DNA of 64,000 nucleotides from a bacterium (GCA_024742285.1 JANSYR010000006.1:264622-328621), one strand, 5' to 3'. Shown: positions 1 through 9,129, counted from the first letter of the stretch. Numbers and translations: made by a program. The notes: a model not told the origin generated them from the sequence alone.

Positions 1-2079
1 GCTGAGCATGTCGAGCGGAAACCCGAACCAGCCCATCAGGCCCAGAGACAAGATGACCGGCGCGAGGTTCGGGATCATCGTGAGCAGTCCCAGCCGCACC
101 CGACCGATCAACAGGATCATGAGGAGCGTGATCACGACGAGCGCAGTCGAGTAGCTGCGCAGCATCGTCGTGAGCGCCGCCGCGATGGTGTTGCCGACGA
201 GACGAAACTCCCCGGTGATCTCGTAGTCGAGCCCTTCGCCGAGGATCGCGGCGATCCCGGGTTCGACCGCGTCGAGGTAGGGCTTCACGAACGCGCCGTC
301 GTCGAAGCGCACGCGCGCGGTCAGACGCGCGGTCTCGAAGTCACTCGTCACCAGGTCCTCGACGTCGTCGCTGCCCGAGTTCTCGAAGAGGAGCAGCTCC
401 TGGGAGACGAGCTCCCGATCGTCCGGGATCGCATAGAACTCCGGGCGGTTCTCGTTCAGCGCCCGATGGGTCTCCTTCACGATGTCCACGATCGAGACGA
501 CCTTGCCCGCGCGGAGCGTCGCGGCCTCCACCGAGAGCATGTGATCGGAGACTTCTTCGAGCTTTCGCAGGACAGCGGGCTCGTGGAGCCCGTCGTCGGC
601 GCCCGTCGACACGAGGACCTCGTAGGTCACCGCCCCGCCGAAATGATCGTTCGTGTAGTCGACCGCCTGAAAGAGGCCCGAGTCCTCGGGAAACCACTCG
701 ATCATGTCGTGCCCGACGTGGATGCGCGGGATCCCGACGCCGGCCGCCAACAGGATCGCCGCCCAGACCGCGAGGACGAGACCAGATCGCCGGGTCGAGA
801 AGCGACCGACCGAGAGGAGCAGGCGTTGGGAGACTGTTTCGGTTCCCGCTGCGGCCTCGGTCACGCGCCGGACAGGCGAAATGGCGAGCAACGCCGGGAG
901 CAGCACCAGCACGTAGGCGAGCGAGAGCAGCACGCCGATCGGGCTGATGATCCCGAAATGCGAGATCGGCGCGAGGGCCGCGGGGATGAACGAGAGCAGG
1001 CCGCCCGCGGTCGTGAGGGACGTCATCAGGATCGGGAGTCCGGAATGCGCCAGCGCGTGTGGGACCGCCTCGTGGCGATCCATTCCGGCGCGGATCCCCT
1101 GGTAGTAGATCGCGACCAGGTGCACCGCACCGCCGATCCCGACCGCGAGCAGGAAGGACGGGATGATCTGGGTCGGCGCCATGATCGGAATGCCGACCGC
1201 GCCCATCAGCGACATCGTCGAGAAGACCGAGAGGCCGACCGTCAGCAGCGGCAGCACGACCCCGAGCACGCTCCGGAAGAGCATCGCCAGGAAAACGGCC
1301 GCCACGACGATCGACAGGACGGTCGCCTGCGCCATGTCCGGCATCAGCGTCCGGGAGAGGACCGTCGTGAACGCCGCCATCCCGGCCACGTGCACCTCCA
1401 CCCCTTCCGGGACCGTCTTCGCGAGGACCGCCTCGATCGCGGACAGGATCTCGGCGTCCTCCTCCCCCGTGATCAGCTGGCGGGAGGCCGCGGCGGTCTC
1501 TTCGCTCACGTCGTCGAAGCCTTCGAGCGCGTCGATCTCGCCGAGCTGCGAGTAGGCCTCGGTCTCGATCACGATCATCGTCGCGCGCCCGTCCTCGGAG
1601 AGCACGAAGTTCCGGTAGAGCGCGTTCGATCGGGCGCGTTCCTCGAGGGCCGCGAGGGCTTCCGGCGTCTCGGGCCAGTCCTCGAGGAAGTCCCGGACGT
1701 CGAGTCCTTCCTCGTTCCCGAGCGTCTCGCGCACGTTCCAGAGACTGGTCACCTCGACGAGATGCGGCACCTCGTCCTCGATCGCGAGATGCGTGTCCCG
1801 CACGACCTCGAGGAAGGCCGGATCGAAGACGGAGCCCGCAGGCTCGAGCGCCACGGCCATCGCCGCGTCCCGACCGAAGACCTCCTTGAAGGCGTCGTTC
1901 TGGAGGACGATCGGATCGTCCTTGTGGAAGAAGGCGTCGTTCGAGGTCTCGAGATAGAAGTGCTGGATCTGCGTCCCGAGCGCCCCGGTCAGGACGAGCA
2001 CGGCGAAGATCACGGTCCACGGATGCGCGACGACCCAACGCCCCCAGGCCCCCAGCGCCGCCTCGATTCGATCCTTCAT
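1..2079 (-). CDS. MMPL/RND-family transporter, C-terminus cut by window edge
   Basis: A large inner-membrane transporter of the RND superfamily, MMPL type, which would move hydrophobic or lipid-like molecules using the proton gradient. The reading frame is open for 693 codons from the ATG at 2079 to the left edge with no stop, so the C-terminus is missing. A first transmembrane helix lies near residues 16-36, followed by a periplasmic domain of about 200 residues. A block of helices then begins near residue 230 and includes the run MLFRSVLGVVLPLLTVGLSV. A second periplasmic domain and the start of a second helix block follow, which is the family's duplicated architecture. Its ATG overlaps the stop of the upstream amidohydrolase as ATGA, so the two are probably translationally coupled. 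The substrate cannot be read from the sequence. Confidence 0.88.
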   Translation of the reverse strand, partial: MKDRIEAALGAWGRWVVAHPWTVIFAVLVLTGALGTQIQHFYLETSNDAFFHKDDPIVLQNDAFKEVFGRDAAMAVALEPAGSVFDPAFLEVVRDTHLAIEDEVPHLVEVTSLWNVRETLGNEEGLDVRDFLEDWPETPEALAALEERARSNALYRNFVLSEDGRATMIVIETEAYSQLGEIDALEGFDDVSEETAAASRQLITGEEDAEILSAIEAVLAKTVPEGVEVHVAGMAAFTTVLSRTLMPDMAQATVLSIVVAAVFLAMLFRSVLGVVLPLLTVGLSVFSTMSLMGAVGIPIMAPTQIIPSFLLAVGIGGAVHLVAIYYQGIRAGMDRHEAVPHALAHSGLPILMTSLTTAGGLLSFIPAALAPISHFGIISPIGVLLSLAYVLVLLPALLAISPVRRVTEAAAGTETVSQRLLLSVGRFSTRRSGLVLAVWAAILLAAGVGIPRIHVGHDMIEWFPEDSGLFQAVDYTNDHFGGAVTYEVLVSTGADDGLHEPAVLRKLEEVSDHMLSVEAATLRAGKVVSIVDIVKETHRALNENRPEFYAIPDDRELVSQELLLFENSGSDDVEDLVTSDFETARLTARVRFDDGAFVKPYLDAVEPGIAAILGEGLDYEITGEFRLVGNTIAAALTTMLRSYSTALVVITLLMILLIGRVRLGLLTMIPNLAPVILSLGLMGWFGFPLDMLS

Positions 2080-2924
2080 GCGACCGGCGCGAGCTCCCCG
2101 TAGCGCGGGTTGCGCTCGCCCCAGAAGAAGCGATTCGCGTTCCCGTACATGAACTTCTCGAGCACGCCCTCGCGCAGGTCGAGCGCCCGCGCCTCGTTCA
2201 CGCATCGCTCCCAGTCGAGGGCCGGGTGGTCGGAGGCGAAGAGGACCTTGTCCTTGCCGCGCGTGTTCATGAAGTGGATGAGTTCGGGCGGGAAATGCTT
2301 CGGCGAGTACGCCGACGTCATCAGGTGGAGGTTCCGGTACTTGATCATGAGCCGCGTCGCGATCCCCCACCAGGGATCGGCGCCGTGGGCCATGCAGATC
2401 TTGAGCTCCGGGAAGCGGACACAGACCCGGTCGAGGTGGATCGGGTTCTGGCACTCGCCGGCGACCGGGGGACCGGGGAGCCCGGTGTTGATCGTGAGCG
2501 GCAGATCGAGCTCCACGCATTTCGTGTAGAGCGGGTAGTAGCGCTCGTCGGAGGGCGGGACGTCGGAGGAGAAGGGCACGACCTTCGCGCAGACCGTCGG
2601 GTGGTTGCGGGCCAGGGCCTCCATCTCCCAGAGCCCCTTCATGATCGGCATCTGACCGGGGTCGACCGAGAGTCCGAGCGAGAAACGCTCCGGCGCCTTC
2701 TCGACGAAGCGCAGGACGCGCTCGGACGGCTTCGCCACGTTCAGCGTCACGATCGCCCGCTCGATCCCGAGCCGATCCATCTCGGGGATCAGCTCGCCCG
2801 GCTCGAAGCTCCGGAAGAAGTCGTCTCCGCCCTTGAGGTAGTCCTCTTTGACCCGCTTCAGGTAGTCGACGTCGGCCTGGTCGCCCATGTCGACGTTGAT
2901 CCAGCAGTCGATCGCCTTCTGCAT
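2076..2924 (-). CDS. Amidohydrolase-family (Amidohydro_2) TIM-barrel protein
   Basis: A 282-residue member of the amidohydrolase-2 group, which contains decarboxylases and hydrolases such as the ACMSD relatives. The C-terminal half carries the family signatures CMAHGADPWW (His about 180) and FASDHPALDW (about 229-238). The N-terminal strand that usually holds the metal-binding HxH reads DCWIN here, so a key metal ligand pair is absent and activity may differ from the classical enzymes. The gene is followed without a gap by the MMPL transporter (ATGA overlap), which suggests a shared pathway or a transporter for its substrate. The exact reaction is unknown. Confidence 0.82.
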   Translation of the reverse strand: MQKAIDCWINVDMGDQADVDYLKRVKEDYLKGGDDFFRSFEPGELIPEMDRLGIERAIVTLNVAKPSERVLRFVEKAPERFSLGLSVDPGQMPIMKGLWEMEALARNHPTVCAKVVPFSSDVPPSDERYYPLYTKCVELDLPLTINTGLPGPPVAGECQNPIHLDRVCVRFPELKICMAHGADPWWGIATRLMIKYRNLHLMTSAYSPKHFPPELIHFMNTRGKDKVLFASDHPALDWERCVNEARALDLREGVLEKFMYGNANRFFWGERNPRYGELAPVA

Positions 2925-3036
2925 CCACGCCTCCGCTCCGGCCCCGACGAGGGGCCGTCGGCGGCGACGATAGCGAGACGGGGCGACGGCGCGCAGTCCA
3001 GCGCGCGGGCTGCGCTTCGGGGGCGGGGGACGCCGC

Positions 3037-3858
3037 CTACTGCCCGATGACCTCGTCCATCAGGCGGCGATTCGGGATCGACCACTTCGACTCCCCGTCC
3101 CGGAACGTCGTCGCGATCGGCCCGATCTGGTCGACGACGCCCCGGCGCCCGTCGACCTCGACCGCCTCGCCTTCGGGCAGGGTCTGCCGGAGATAGTGGC
3201 CCGCCAGGATGGCGGTCACGATGTCCCGGGAGCCGAGGGCGAAGGAGAGGCCCATGCCGGCGGTGATCGCGGCGACGGTCACGGTGATCACCGTGATCAG
3301 GATCTGGGTATCGACCCCGAGCTGCTCGAGGGTCACGACGACGACCATCACGACGATGCTCGTCTGGGCGACGGCCCCGAGACCCTTCGCGTAGGACAGG
3401 CCCGCGGCGCTCGCGGCGGAGGTCACGACGTTTCCGATGAAGCGCGCGAGGAAGACGCCGGCGGCGAGGACCAGCGCGGCGGAGATCACGCTCGGGATGT
3501 AGCCGAGGATCCGGGTGATCGCGGAGGTGACCGCGTGGAGGCCGACGATCTCGGCGGCGCCCATGACGAAGAGGATCAGGATCAGCCAGTAGGCGAGGCC
3601 ACCGACGATCTGGGAGGGCTGGGCGCTGATCGAGGCCCGCTCGAGGGCCTCCATCAAGCCGGAGCGCTCGAGCAGGGCATCGAGGGAGACCTGGATGGAA
3701 CGCACGAGAACCGCACGGACGAGCTTTGCGATCAGCCAGCCGAGCATGAAGACGGCGAACGCGCCGACCGCCTTGGGCAGGAACTCGATCGCCGAGGCCG
3801 CCACGCCGTTCAGCATGTCGACGAGCAGGGTCTGGATCTCGGAAAACTGTTCATTCAT
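3037..3858 (-). CDS. MscS-like small-conductance mechanosensitive channel
   Basis: A 273-residue membrane protein of the MscS superfamily, expected to open under membrane tension at hypo-osmotic shock. Several hydrophobic helices precede a glycine/alanine-rich pore-lining segment (ITAGMGLSFALGSRDIV). A short beta-domain follows with GEAVEVDGRRGVVDQIG and ends at SIPNRR, the order seen in MscS. The large cytoplasmic C-terminal domain of E. coli MscS is missing, so this is a short variant. I chose the ATG at 3858 because GGAG sits 8 bases upstream; a GTG at 3867 is also in frame. It overlaps the preceding small gene by 8 bases and forms the last gene of a sigma-factor operon. Confidence 0.85.
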   Translation of the reverse strand: MNEQFSEIQTLLVDMLNGVAASAIEFLPKAVGAFAVFMLGWLIAKLVRAVLVRSIQVSLDALLERSGLMEALERASISAQPSQIVGGLAYWLILILFVMGAAEIVGLHAVTSAITRILGYIPSVISAALVLAAGVFLARFIGNVVTSAASAAGLSYAKGLGAVAQTSIVVMVVVVTLEQLGVDTQILITVITVTVAAITAGMGLSFALGSRDIVTAILAGHYLRQTLPEGEAVEVDGRRGVVDQIGPIATTFRDGESKWSIPNRRLMDEVIGQ

Positions 3859-4165
3859 CGGGGTCACTCCGATCGTGGGTTCGCGTTCGCGGCGCGCCCA
3901 TCGACTGCGGCGGCGAGAGCGGATCGTGGCCGAAGAAGGCCGCCAGCAGGTCGAGGAGGGGCGCGCAGAAGCGCATGAGGAAGACGAAGGTCGTGAGGTC
4001 GATCAGGTCGCGGCTCGTGAGCTCGGCCTGGACCTTGCGGATGGTCTGGTCGTCGAGGGTCTCGGGCGGTGCGGGTCGGTCGCCTTCGAGACTTCCGAGC
4101 AGATCGCGGACGAAGTCCTCGTCGGAATCGAAGTCGAAGGGCTCACGGCGGTCGTCGTTCGACAT
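3851..4165 (-). CDS. Small protein paired with ECF sigma factor (possible anti-sigma)
   Basis: A 104-residue protein of no family I recognise. The N-terminal half is acidic. It is followed by the block PPETLDDQTIRKVQAEL and a hydrophobic stretch (about residues 55-82, LIDLTTFVFLMRFCAPLLDL) that could anchor it in the membrane. Its middle is clearly similar to the 75-residue protein encoded upstream of the sigma gene: PPETLDDQTIRKV against PPSDLAARTIRRV, each followed eight residues later by DL and a hydrophobic run. It starts two bases after the sigma stop, with GGGGAGGGG as ribosome site inside the sigma gene, so the two are made together. Small size, partial hydrophobicity and position fit an anti-sigma factor, but there is no zinc motif and the role is inferred. 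Confidence 0.72.
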   Translation of the reverse strand: MSNDDRREPFDFDSDEDFVRDLLGSLEGDRPAPPETLDDQTIRKVQAELTSRDLIDLTTFVFLMRFCAPLLDLLAAFFGHDPLSPPQSMGAPRTRTHDRSDPDE

Positions 4166-4167
4166 CG

Positions 4168-4782
4168 CTACGCCCCTCCCCTGCGCTTGCGACCGAAGGC
4201 GGCCGCCTCGCCGCCGACGCGCGCTTCGTAGAGCGCCTTCAGCTTCTTCGTGCCGCGCGAGACGCGCATCTTGACCGCCGACTCGGACAGGTCGAGCTCC
4301 CGGGCCAGCTCCGGGTAGCTGTACCCCTCCACGTAGCGTAGGAGGAGCGGCACGCGGGTGCCCGGATCGAGCGCGTCGAGGAGCTCGAGGACGAGCTTGC
4401 GGAGCGCGACGTCCGGCGCCTCGGGTCGCTCCGGCGGCGGCGCCTGCTCCTCGGCCGCCTTGCGCTTGCGCTGCTCGCTGGCGCGCTTGCGGAGCACCAT
4501 CCGACAGGCGTTCAGGGTGACGGTGTTCAGCCAGTGGACGAAGGGGCGCTCGAAGCGGAACCGAGGCAGGTTGCGGAAGACCGCGAGGAAGACGTCCTGG
4601 ACGGCCTCCTCGGCGTCGGCGGTCGAGCGGAGGATCCCGTACGAACGCGCGTAGACTCGACCCGAGTGTTTGCGCACCAGCTCGTTGTAGGCCGAAGTGC
4701 CGTAGGGCAGCTCCGCCTGGGCCTGCTCCACGAGCTCGCGATCGGGGTCTCCCTCCTGCCCCTGCAGGTCGTCCTCGCTCAC
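4168..4782 (-). CDS. ECF-type RNA polymerase sigma-70 family factor
   Basis: A 204-residue extracytoplasmic-function sigma factor. Region 2 is visible as YARSYGILRSTADAEEAVQD with DVFLAVFRNL after it. Region 4 is the helix-turn-helix YSYPELARELDLSESAVKMR near the C-terminus, preceded by LDPGTRVPLLLRYVEG. I place the start at the GTG at 4782 (VSEDDLQG), about 20 residues before region 2 as is usual; the frame stays open to 4929, but that extension would overlap the upstream small gene and is rich in low-complexity residues. The gene sits between two related small proteins and ahead of an MscS channel gene, so the regulon may concern envelope or osmotic stress (inference). Confidence 0.9.
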   Translation of the reverse strand: MSEDDLQGQEGDPDRELVEQAQAELPYGTSAYNELVRKHSGRVYARSYGILRSTADAEEAVQDVFLAVFRNLPRFRFERPFVHWLNTVTLNACRMVLRKRASEQRKRKAAEEQAPPPERPEAPDVALRKLVLELLDALDPGTRVPLLLRYVEGYSYPELARELDLSESAVKMRVSRGTKKLKALYEARVGGEAAAFGRKRRGGA

Positions 4783-4879
4783 AATCGCCGCCCTGCTCTC
4801 CCGTCCCACGAAGCTCGCCGTTCGCGTTCGCTCGACGATCGTCGCACGCCCCGCGCGGGGGCGCGCGAGCGATTCGCGA

Positions 4880-5107
4880 TCACGAATCTTGCCGCTCCCG
4901 CCGCCCGGACGCACCGCCATCGTGACCATTCGCCGATCTCCAGAGCCCCTCGAGGGTGACCAGACGAAGCAGATCTCCTACGAGAATCCAGTTTCGGACT
5001 CTACGAATCGTTCGCGCGGCGAGGTCGGAGGGCGGCTGCGGAGCGTCCCGCGAGGCCTCCTGCCTGAGCAGTCCTTCGATCTCGTCCGACGCCGATCCCT
5101 CGTCCAT
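4880..5107 (-). CDS. Small protein, paralogue of the one after the sigma gene
   Basis: A 75-residue protein of unknown function, first gene of the sigma-factor operon. It shares with the 104-residue protein at 3851-4165 a core of the form LL-x(n)-PPxxLxxxTIRxV followed by DLLRLVTLEGLW, but its hydrophobic tail is shorter. I prefer the ATG at 5107 because GGGGGG lies just upstream; another ATG lies at 5119. The stop falls 97 bases before the preferred sigma start. It may have arisen by duplication and could be a partner or regulator of the sigma factor; nothing in the sequence proves that. Confidence 0.62.
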   Translation of the reverse strand: MDEGSASDEIEGLLRQEASRDAPQPPSDLAARTIRRVRNWILVGDLLRLVTLEGLWRSANGHDGGASGRRERQDS

Positions 5108-5197
5108 CGCACCCCCCATCTGTCGGGAGGGGAAATGCGGGGGCGTAACAAAGCGTCACCGCCCCCCGCTCCCGGTCGGCCGCCGGCGGTTCGGCGC

Positions 5198-5258
5198 GGC
5201 GCGGCGGCGCAAGGCGGGATCAGGCCTCGGCGCGGCGGCGAAGGCGGGCTCAGGTCTC
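5198..5258. repeat. Tandem duplication across the stop codon of the aldolase gene
   Basis: Two head-to-tail copies of a 30/31-base unit (5198-5228 and 5229-5258) differ at only a few positions. The right-hand copy contains the last codons and the stop of the class II aldolase gene at 5250, and the left copy lies just beyond it. Confidence 0.8.
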
Positions 5259-6017
5259 GACGACGCTCGGGTCCCCGAGATGACGGCTCACCAGCGAATG
5301 GAAGGCGGGCACCCCGGCGCCGTACTGGATCAGGTCGGCCTTCGCGTAGCGCGCGGCCGCCGCCGAGATCGGCTTCGCGTCCCGGGCCTTCATGTGGGCC
5401 TCGGCCACCCGCTCCATCAGGACGAAGCTGCCGACCGCCTCGGCGACGCTCTGTCCGACCGTGAGCAGGCCGTGGTTCGCCAGGATGACGGACCGGTTCT
5501 GGCCGAGCGCCTCGGCGATCCGGCGCCCGCCGTCGGTGTCCTGGATCTGGACCTCTTCGTCGTCGAAGAGCGCGTGGTCCTCGAAGAAGATGCAGGACTC
5601 CTGGGTGATCGGCAGGAGCGGACGCCGCTCTGCGGCGAAGGGCGTCCCCCAGCCCGTGTGGACGTGGGTGGCGCTGACCGCCTCGGGGCGCGCGGCCAGA
5701 ATCGGCCCGTGGATGTAGTAGGCGGCGACGTTGATCCCGCCAGCGCCCTCGCCTTCGACGATCTTGCCGTCGGGGCCGATCAGCACGAGATCGGCGACGG
5801 TCGCCTGATGGAAGGACACGCCCCAGCGCAGGACCCAGAAATGGTCCGTCCGCTCGGGATCGCGCGCGCTGATGTGACCGTCGCCGGTGTCGCCCCAGCG
5901 CTGGGCCGCGAGGATGCGGTAGCCGAGGGCGACGTCGCGCTTGCGCCTGGCGCGGACCGCTTCGGGAGAGTCCTCGGCGCGGTCGCCGCCGAGGTCGATC
6001 GTTGCTGCTTCGGCCAT
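5250..6017 (-). CDS. Class II aldolase/adducin family protein
   Basis: A 255-residue enzyme of the class II aldolase family (relatives include fuculose-phosphate aldolase and ribulose-phosphate 4-epimerase), which use a divalent metal. Visible signatures are GDGHISARD near residue 46, THVHTGWGTPF near 117 with the metal-binding histidines, and LANHGLLTVG near 180. The longer N-terminus and the HVHTGWG form are typical of the adducin-like branch of unknown substrate. The start at 6017 has GGAGAGGA upstream. It stands alone, between the sigma operon and the amidase gene. Confidence 0.88.
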   Translation of the reverse strand: MAEAATIDLGGDRAEDSPEAVRARRKRDVALGYRILAAQRWGDTGDGHISARDPERTDHFWVLRWGVSFHQATVADLVLIGPDGKIVEGEGAGGINVAAYYIHGPILAARPEAVSATHVHTGWGTPFAAERRPLLPITQESCIFFEDHALFDDEEVQIQDTDGGRRIAEALGQNRSVILANHGLLTVGQSVAEAVGSFVLMERVAEAHMKARDAKPISAAAARYAKADLIQYGAGVPAFHSLVSRHLGDPSVVET

Positions 6018-6103
6018 GTCCGGTCCTCTCCTCGTCGTCTTCTTCGTGAACTCGCGAGACGAGATCGTAGCGAGGTCCGGTCGCCCGTGACCGCCTCGCC
6101 GCT

Positions 6104-7525
6104 TCAGTCGAGCGGGGGACGACGATCGAAGAAGGGGCGCTCCCGCTCGAGCTGTCCCGCCAGTCGGAAGAGCGTCGCCTCGTCGTCGGTTCGCCCCATG
6201 AACTGCAGCCCGATCGGCAGTCCCTCTTCATTCCAGTGGAGCGGGACCGACATCGCCGGATTGCCCGTCAGGTTCGCCAGCTGGGTGTAGCCCGTGGTCT
6301 GGAGCAGCGTCCGCGTCTGCGCCTCCCGGTCGGGATTCGAGAGCGAGAGCACCCCGAGCGGCGCCGGCGGGATCGCCATCGTCGGCGAGAGCACGACGTC
6401 GAAGCGCGTCATGTGTTCGGCGAGCGCGCGACCTGCGGCGTGCATCGTCCGGACCGCATTCACGTAGTCCGTGGCCGTCCTCGAGCCGGCGAGCTCCACC
6501 ATCGCCCAGGTGCCGAGCTCGACGTCGCCCTGCTCGAGGGGACGACCGAGATCCGCGGCACGCTCCTCGAGGGAGGCCCGGGTGCTCGCGCTGATGATCG
6601 TGACGCCGGCCAGGGCGAGCCCTTCCGGCAGGTTCTCGAAGGGCGCCTCTTCGACTTCGTGCCCGAGCACGCGACAGAGTGCGATCGCCTCGTCGAGTGC
6701 AGCCTCGCAGTCCTCGTGCGGTGCCACACCGTTGAAGCCGAGACGCTGGACCGCGATCCGCAGCCGACCGGGATCCGCCCCGACCTCCTCGAGGAACGGA
6801 CGGGCCGGCGGCGGCGCGGCATAGGGCGCACCCGGATCGGCCCCCGACGTCGCGTCGAGGAGCGCCGCGCTGTCGCGGACCGAGCGGGAGACCGCGTGGA
6901 TCGTGCTCATCCCCGACCAGTTCTCACCCAGCTGCGGTCCCATCGGCGTGCGCCCGCGGGCCGGCTTCATCCCGAAGAGGCCGCAGCACGAAGCCGGGAT
7001 CCGGATCGAGCCGCCTCCATCGCTGGCGTTCGCGAGAGGCAGGTAGCCGGCGGCGACCGCCGAGGATGCGCCGCCGGACGAGCCACCGGAGGTGTGGGTC
7101 GTCTTCCAGGGATTGCGGGTCTGCCCGAAGAGGCGCGACTCGGTGGACGTGGTCAACCCGAACTCCGGGGAATGGGTCCGTCCGAACGTGACGAGGCCCG
7201 CGCGGCGGTAGCGCGCGACGAGCTCGCTCTCGACGGTCGGGACGTATCCCTCGTAGAGGGCGCTGCCGTGGGTCAGGGGCGACCCGGGGATCGCCAGCGC
7301 GAGGTCCTTGAGGAGGAAGGGCACGCCGCGGAAGGGCCCGTCGGGAAGACCGTCGTCGATCGCCCGGCGCGCGTCGTCCTCGAATCGGGCGACCACCGCG
7401 CCCAGGACTTCGTCGCGGGCATCGACCCGCGCGATCGCTGCGTCGAGCAGCTCGTGGGGCGTCACGTCCCCGCTCGCGACGAGCGCCGCGAGGGCGAGGG
7501 CATCATGGTCCTCGTAGCCATCCAC
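6104..7525 (-). CDS. Amidase-signature family hydrolase
   Basis: A 473-residue member of the amidase signature family, which cleaves C-N amide bonds with a Ser-cisSer-Lys triad. All three are visible: Lys73 in [11 protein letters not shown], the cis-serine in GGSSGGAS at 147-154, and the nucleophile Ser173 in [12 protein letters not shown]. The C-terminus ends with the usual [15 protein letters not shown] block. I place the start at the GTG at 7525, preceded by GGGAGGA at good spacing; the frame is open further upstream but that stretch is arginine-rich and overlaps the next gene. It is followed on the same strand by the aldolase gene and preceded by a crotonase. The substrate is not evident; GatA is unlikely as no GatB or GatC is nearby. 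Confidence 0.92.
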   Translation of the reverse strand: MDGYEDHDALALAALVASGDVTPHELLDAAIARVDARDEVLGAVVARFEDDARRAIDDGLPDGPFRGVPFLLKDLALAIPGSPLTHGSALYEGYVPTVESELVARYRRAGLVTFGRTHSPEFGLTTSTESRLFGQTRNPWKTTHTSGGSSGGASSAVAAGYLPLANASDGGGSIRIPASCCGLFGMKPARGRTPMGPQLGENWSGMSTIHAVSRSVRDSAALLDATSGADPGAPYAAPPPARPFLEEVGADPGRLRIAVQRLGFNGVAPHEDCEAALDEAIALCRVLGHEVEEAPFENLPEGLALAGVTIISASTRASLEERAADLGRPLEQGDVELGTWAMVELAGSRTATDYVNAVRTMHAAGRALAEHMTRFDVVLSPTMAIPPAPLGVLSLSNPDREAQTRTLLQTTGYTQLANLTGNPAMSVPLHWNEEGLPIGLQFMGRTDDEATLFRLAGQLERERPFFDRRPPLD

Positions 7526-7578
7526 GTGCAGATCCTCCCGATCGATGCCCGCAGCGTACCCGACCGACCCGCGTGCCC

Positions 7579-8373
7579 CTACTTCCGGAACTGTTTGAAG
7601 TCGGCGGGACGCTTCTCGATGAAGGCCTTGATCGCCTCGATGTTCTCCGGCGAGCCCTGGGCCTTCGACATCTCGTCGTGCTCGATGTCGAGGGCTGCGG
7701 CGATTCCGGCCCGGTGGGCCTGGTTCATGATCTTCTTGATCGCGACCAGCGCCGAGATCGGCCACTGCGCGATCTCGCGGGCCTTCTCGAGGGCCGCCGC
7801 CAGGAGCGCGTCGTCCGGGTAGGCCCGCGCCGCCATCCCGAGTTCGACGGCCTTCGCCGCATCGATCCACTCCGCGGTGAACATCAGCTCGTTCGCGCGC
7901 TGTCGGCCGATCGAGCTCTGGAGCGTGTAGCTACTCGCGATCTCGGGCACGAGGCCGAGGTTCGCGAAGGGGAGCCGCGCCCGCAGACTCTCGCCGACGT
8001 AGACGATGTCCGAGGCGATCGCGATCGTGCAGCCTCCCCCCACGGCCACTCCGGGGACCGCCGCGATCAGCGGCTTGCCGAAGGCCAGCACCGTCGCCTC
8101 CGCGGCGAAGAAGCCGCTCGCGAAGCCGTCCTCCCGCGGCGGGCGCTCGCCCCCGCCGAAGCCCCCGAGATCGGCCCCCGAAGAGAAGTTCCCACCGGCC
8201 CCGGTCAGGACCACGACCGCCACCTTCGGGTCGGCTTCCGCGTCCCGCAGCGCCTGACAGAAGGCGTCCCACTGATCCTCGTCGAAGGCGTTCTTCTTCT
8301 CGGGCCGATTCATCGTGATCAGCAGCACGCCCTCTTCGTCGAGGTCGGTCAGCACGCGGGATTCGTCGCTCAT
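7579..8373 (-). CDS. Enoyl-CoA hydratase/isomerase (crotonase) family protein
   Basis: A 264-residue crotonase-fold enzyme acting on acyl-CoA thioesters, probably in fatty-acid or related degradation. The oxyanion-hole segments are GNFSSGADL (about 61-69) and PGVAVGGGCTIAIASD (107-122). LVPEIASS carries Glu144, the position of one of the catalytic glutamates of the hydratases. The other glutamate position is not clearly kept, so isomerase or another crotonase reaction remains possible. The ATG at 8373 has GGAGAAG upstream. Confidence 0.9.
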   Translation of the reverse strand: MSDESRVLTDLDEEGVLLITMNRPEKKNAFDEDQWDAFCQALRDAEADPKVAVVVLTGAGGNFSSGADLGGFGGGERPPREDGFASGFFAAEATVLAFGKPLIAAVPGVAVGGGCTIAIASDIVYVGESLRARLPFANLGLVPEIASSYTLQSSIGRQRANELMFTAEWIDAAKAVELGMAARAYPDDALLAAALEKAREIAQWPISALVAIKKIMNQAHRAGIAAALDIEHDEMSKAQGSPENIEAIKAFIEKRPADFKQFRK

Positions 8374-8444
8374 GTCTTCTCCGTCCGGTTCGTCCGGGCC
8401 GACAACGATGGCGGATGCACCCCGAGGTAGCCAGTCCCGCTCGA

Positions 8445-9005
8445 TCAGTCGGCGACGACGACTCTCGTGCCGGCCAGATGGTCGTGTCCGCAGCGGCGAG
8501 CCGAGCCGAAGATCAGCAGCAGCTCGAAGAGCACGACGAAGGATCCGACGACGGGCACGACCGCGACCGCATAGAGCGAGGCCTCTCGGATCCAGAACAC
8601 GCGGGTGAAGGAGACCAGCCGCCCGTCGACACCCACGATACGAATCCCGAGCATGCGTTTCCCGATCGTCTGACCCCGATCGGCGAGCAGATAGCCATGG
8701 AGCGTCACGAAGAGCGCAAGAGAGAGGGCGTTGTCGATGAAGACATCGACCAGGGCGGGCAAGGTGAACAGCGCCCCGAACACCTCTCCGGCCGTCTCCG
8801 GCGGAACGGCGGACGCCTCGGAGAGCTCGAGCCGGCCGAGCAACGACATGAGCGGGAAGTAGATGGCCATCTGGAGAACGGCGTCGATGGACGCGGCGAC
8901 GAACCGCGACGAGCGGCTCGCGTCGTCCGCGGTCGTGCGAGCCTCGTCGGGGAGCAGAGAGGACTGCGGGGGGTCGTAGGCGTGAGCGTCCAGCGGATCC
9001 GACAC
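8445..9005 (-). CDS. RDD-family membrane protein
   Basis: A 186-residue membrane protein of the RDD family, whose members are of mostly unknown function with some proposed as ion or solute transporters. The family's name residues are seen in SSRFVAASIDAVLQM (Arg34, Asp41), and the second conserved block is DRGQTIGKRMLGIRIVGVDG. About three hydrophobic helices follow the usual spacing. The start chosen is the GTG at 9005; the frame remains open upstream into the divergent promoter region. It is transcribed away from the lipocalin-like gene at 9130. Confidence 0.8.
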   Translation of the reverse strand: MSDPLDAHAYDPPQSSLLPDEARTTADDASRSSRFVAASIDAVLQMAIYFPLMSLLGRLELSEASAVPPETAGEVFGALFTLPALVDVFIDNALSLALFVTLHGYLLADRGQTIGKRMLGIRIVGVDGRLVSFTRVFWIREASLYAVAVVPVVGSFVVLFELLLIFGSARRCGHDHLAGTRVVVAD

Positions 9006-9129
9006 GCCGCCGAGATTAGCAGGAGGGAGGGTCTGCCCGCGGTCCGCGGCTGTATTAGAGTCGGTCGTTCGACGGGACACGTCGCGAGCCCGCGCGCCCC
9101 GAATCGCACACCCGCGCAGAGGATCCAGC

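Noticed and set aside
466..2103. 545-codon open frame on the plus strand over the MMPL gene
   Set aside because: The minus frame shows a complete transporter pattern; the plus product is charged low-complexity sequence.
6104..7525. GatA subunit of the glutamyl-tRNA amidotransferase
   Set aside because: The amidase triad is shared by the whole family and no gatB or gatC is nearby; the C-terminal sequence fits general amidases.
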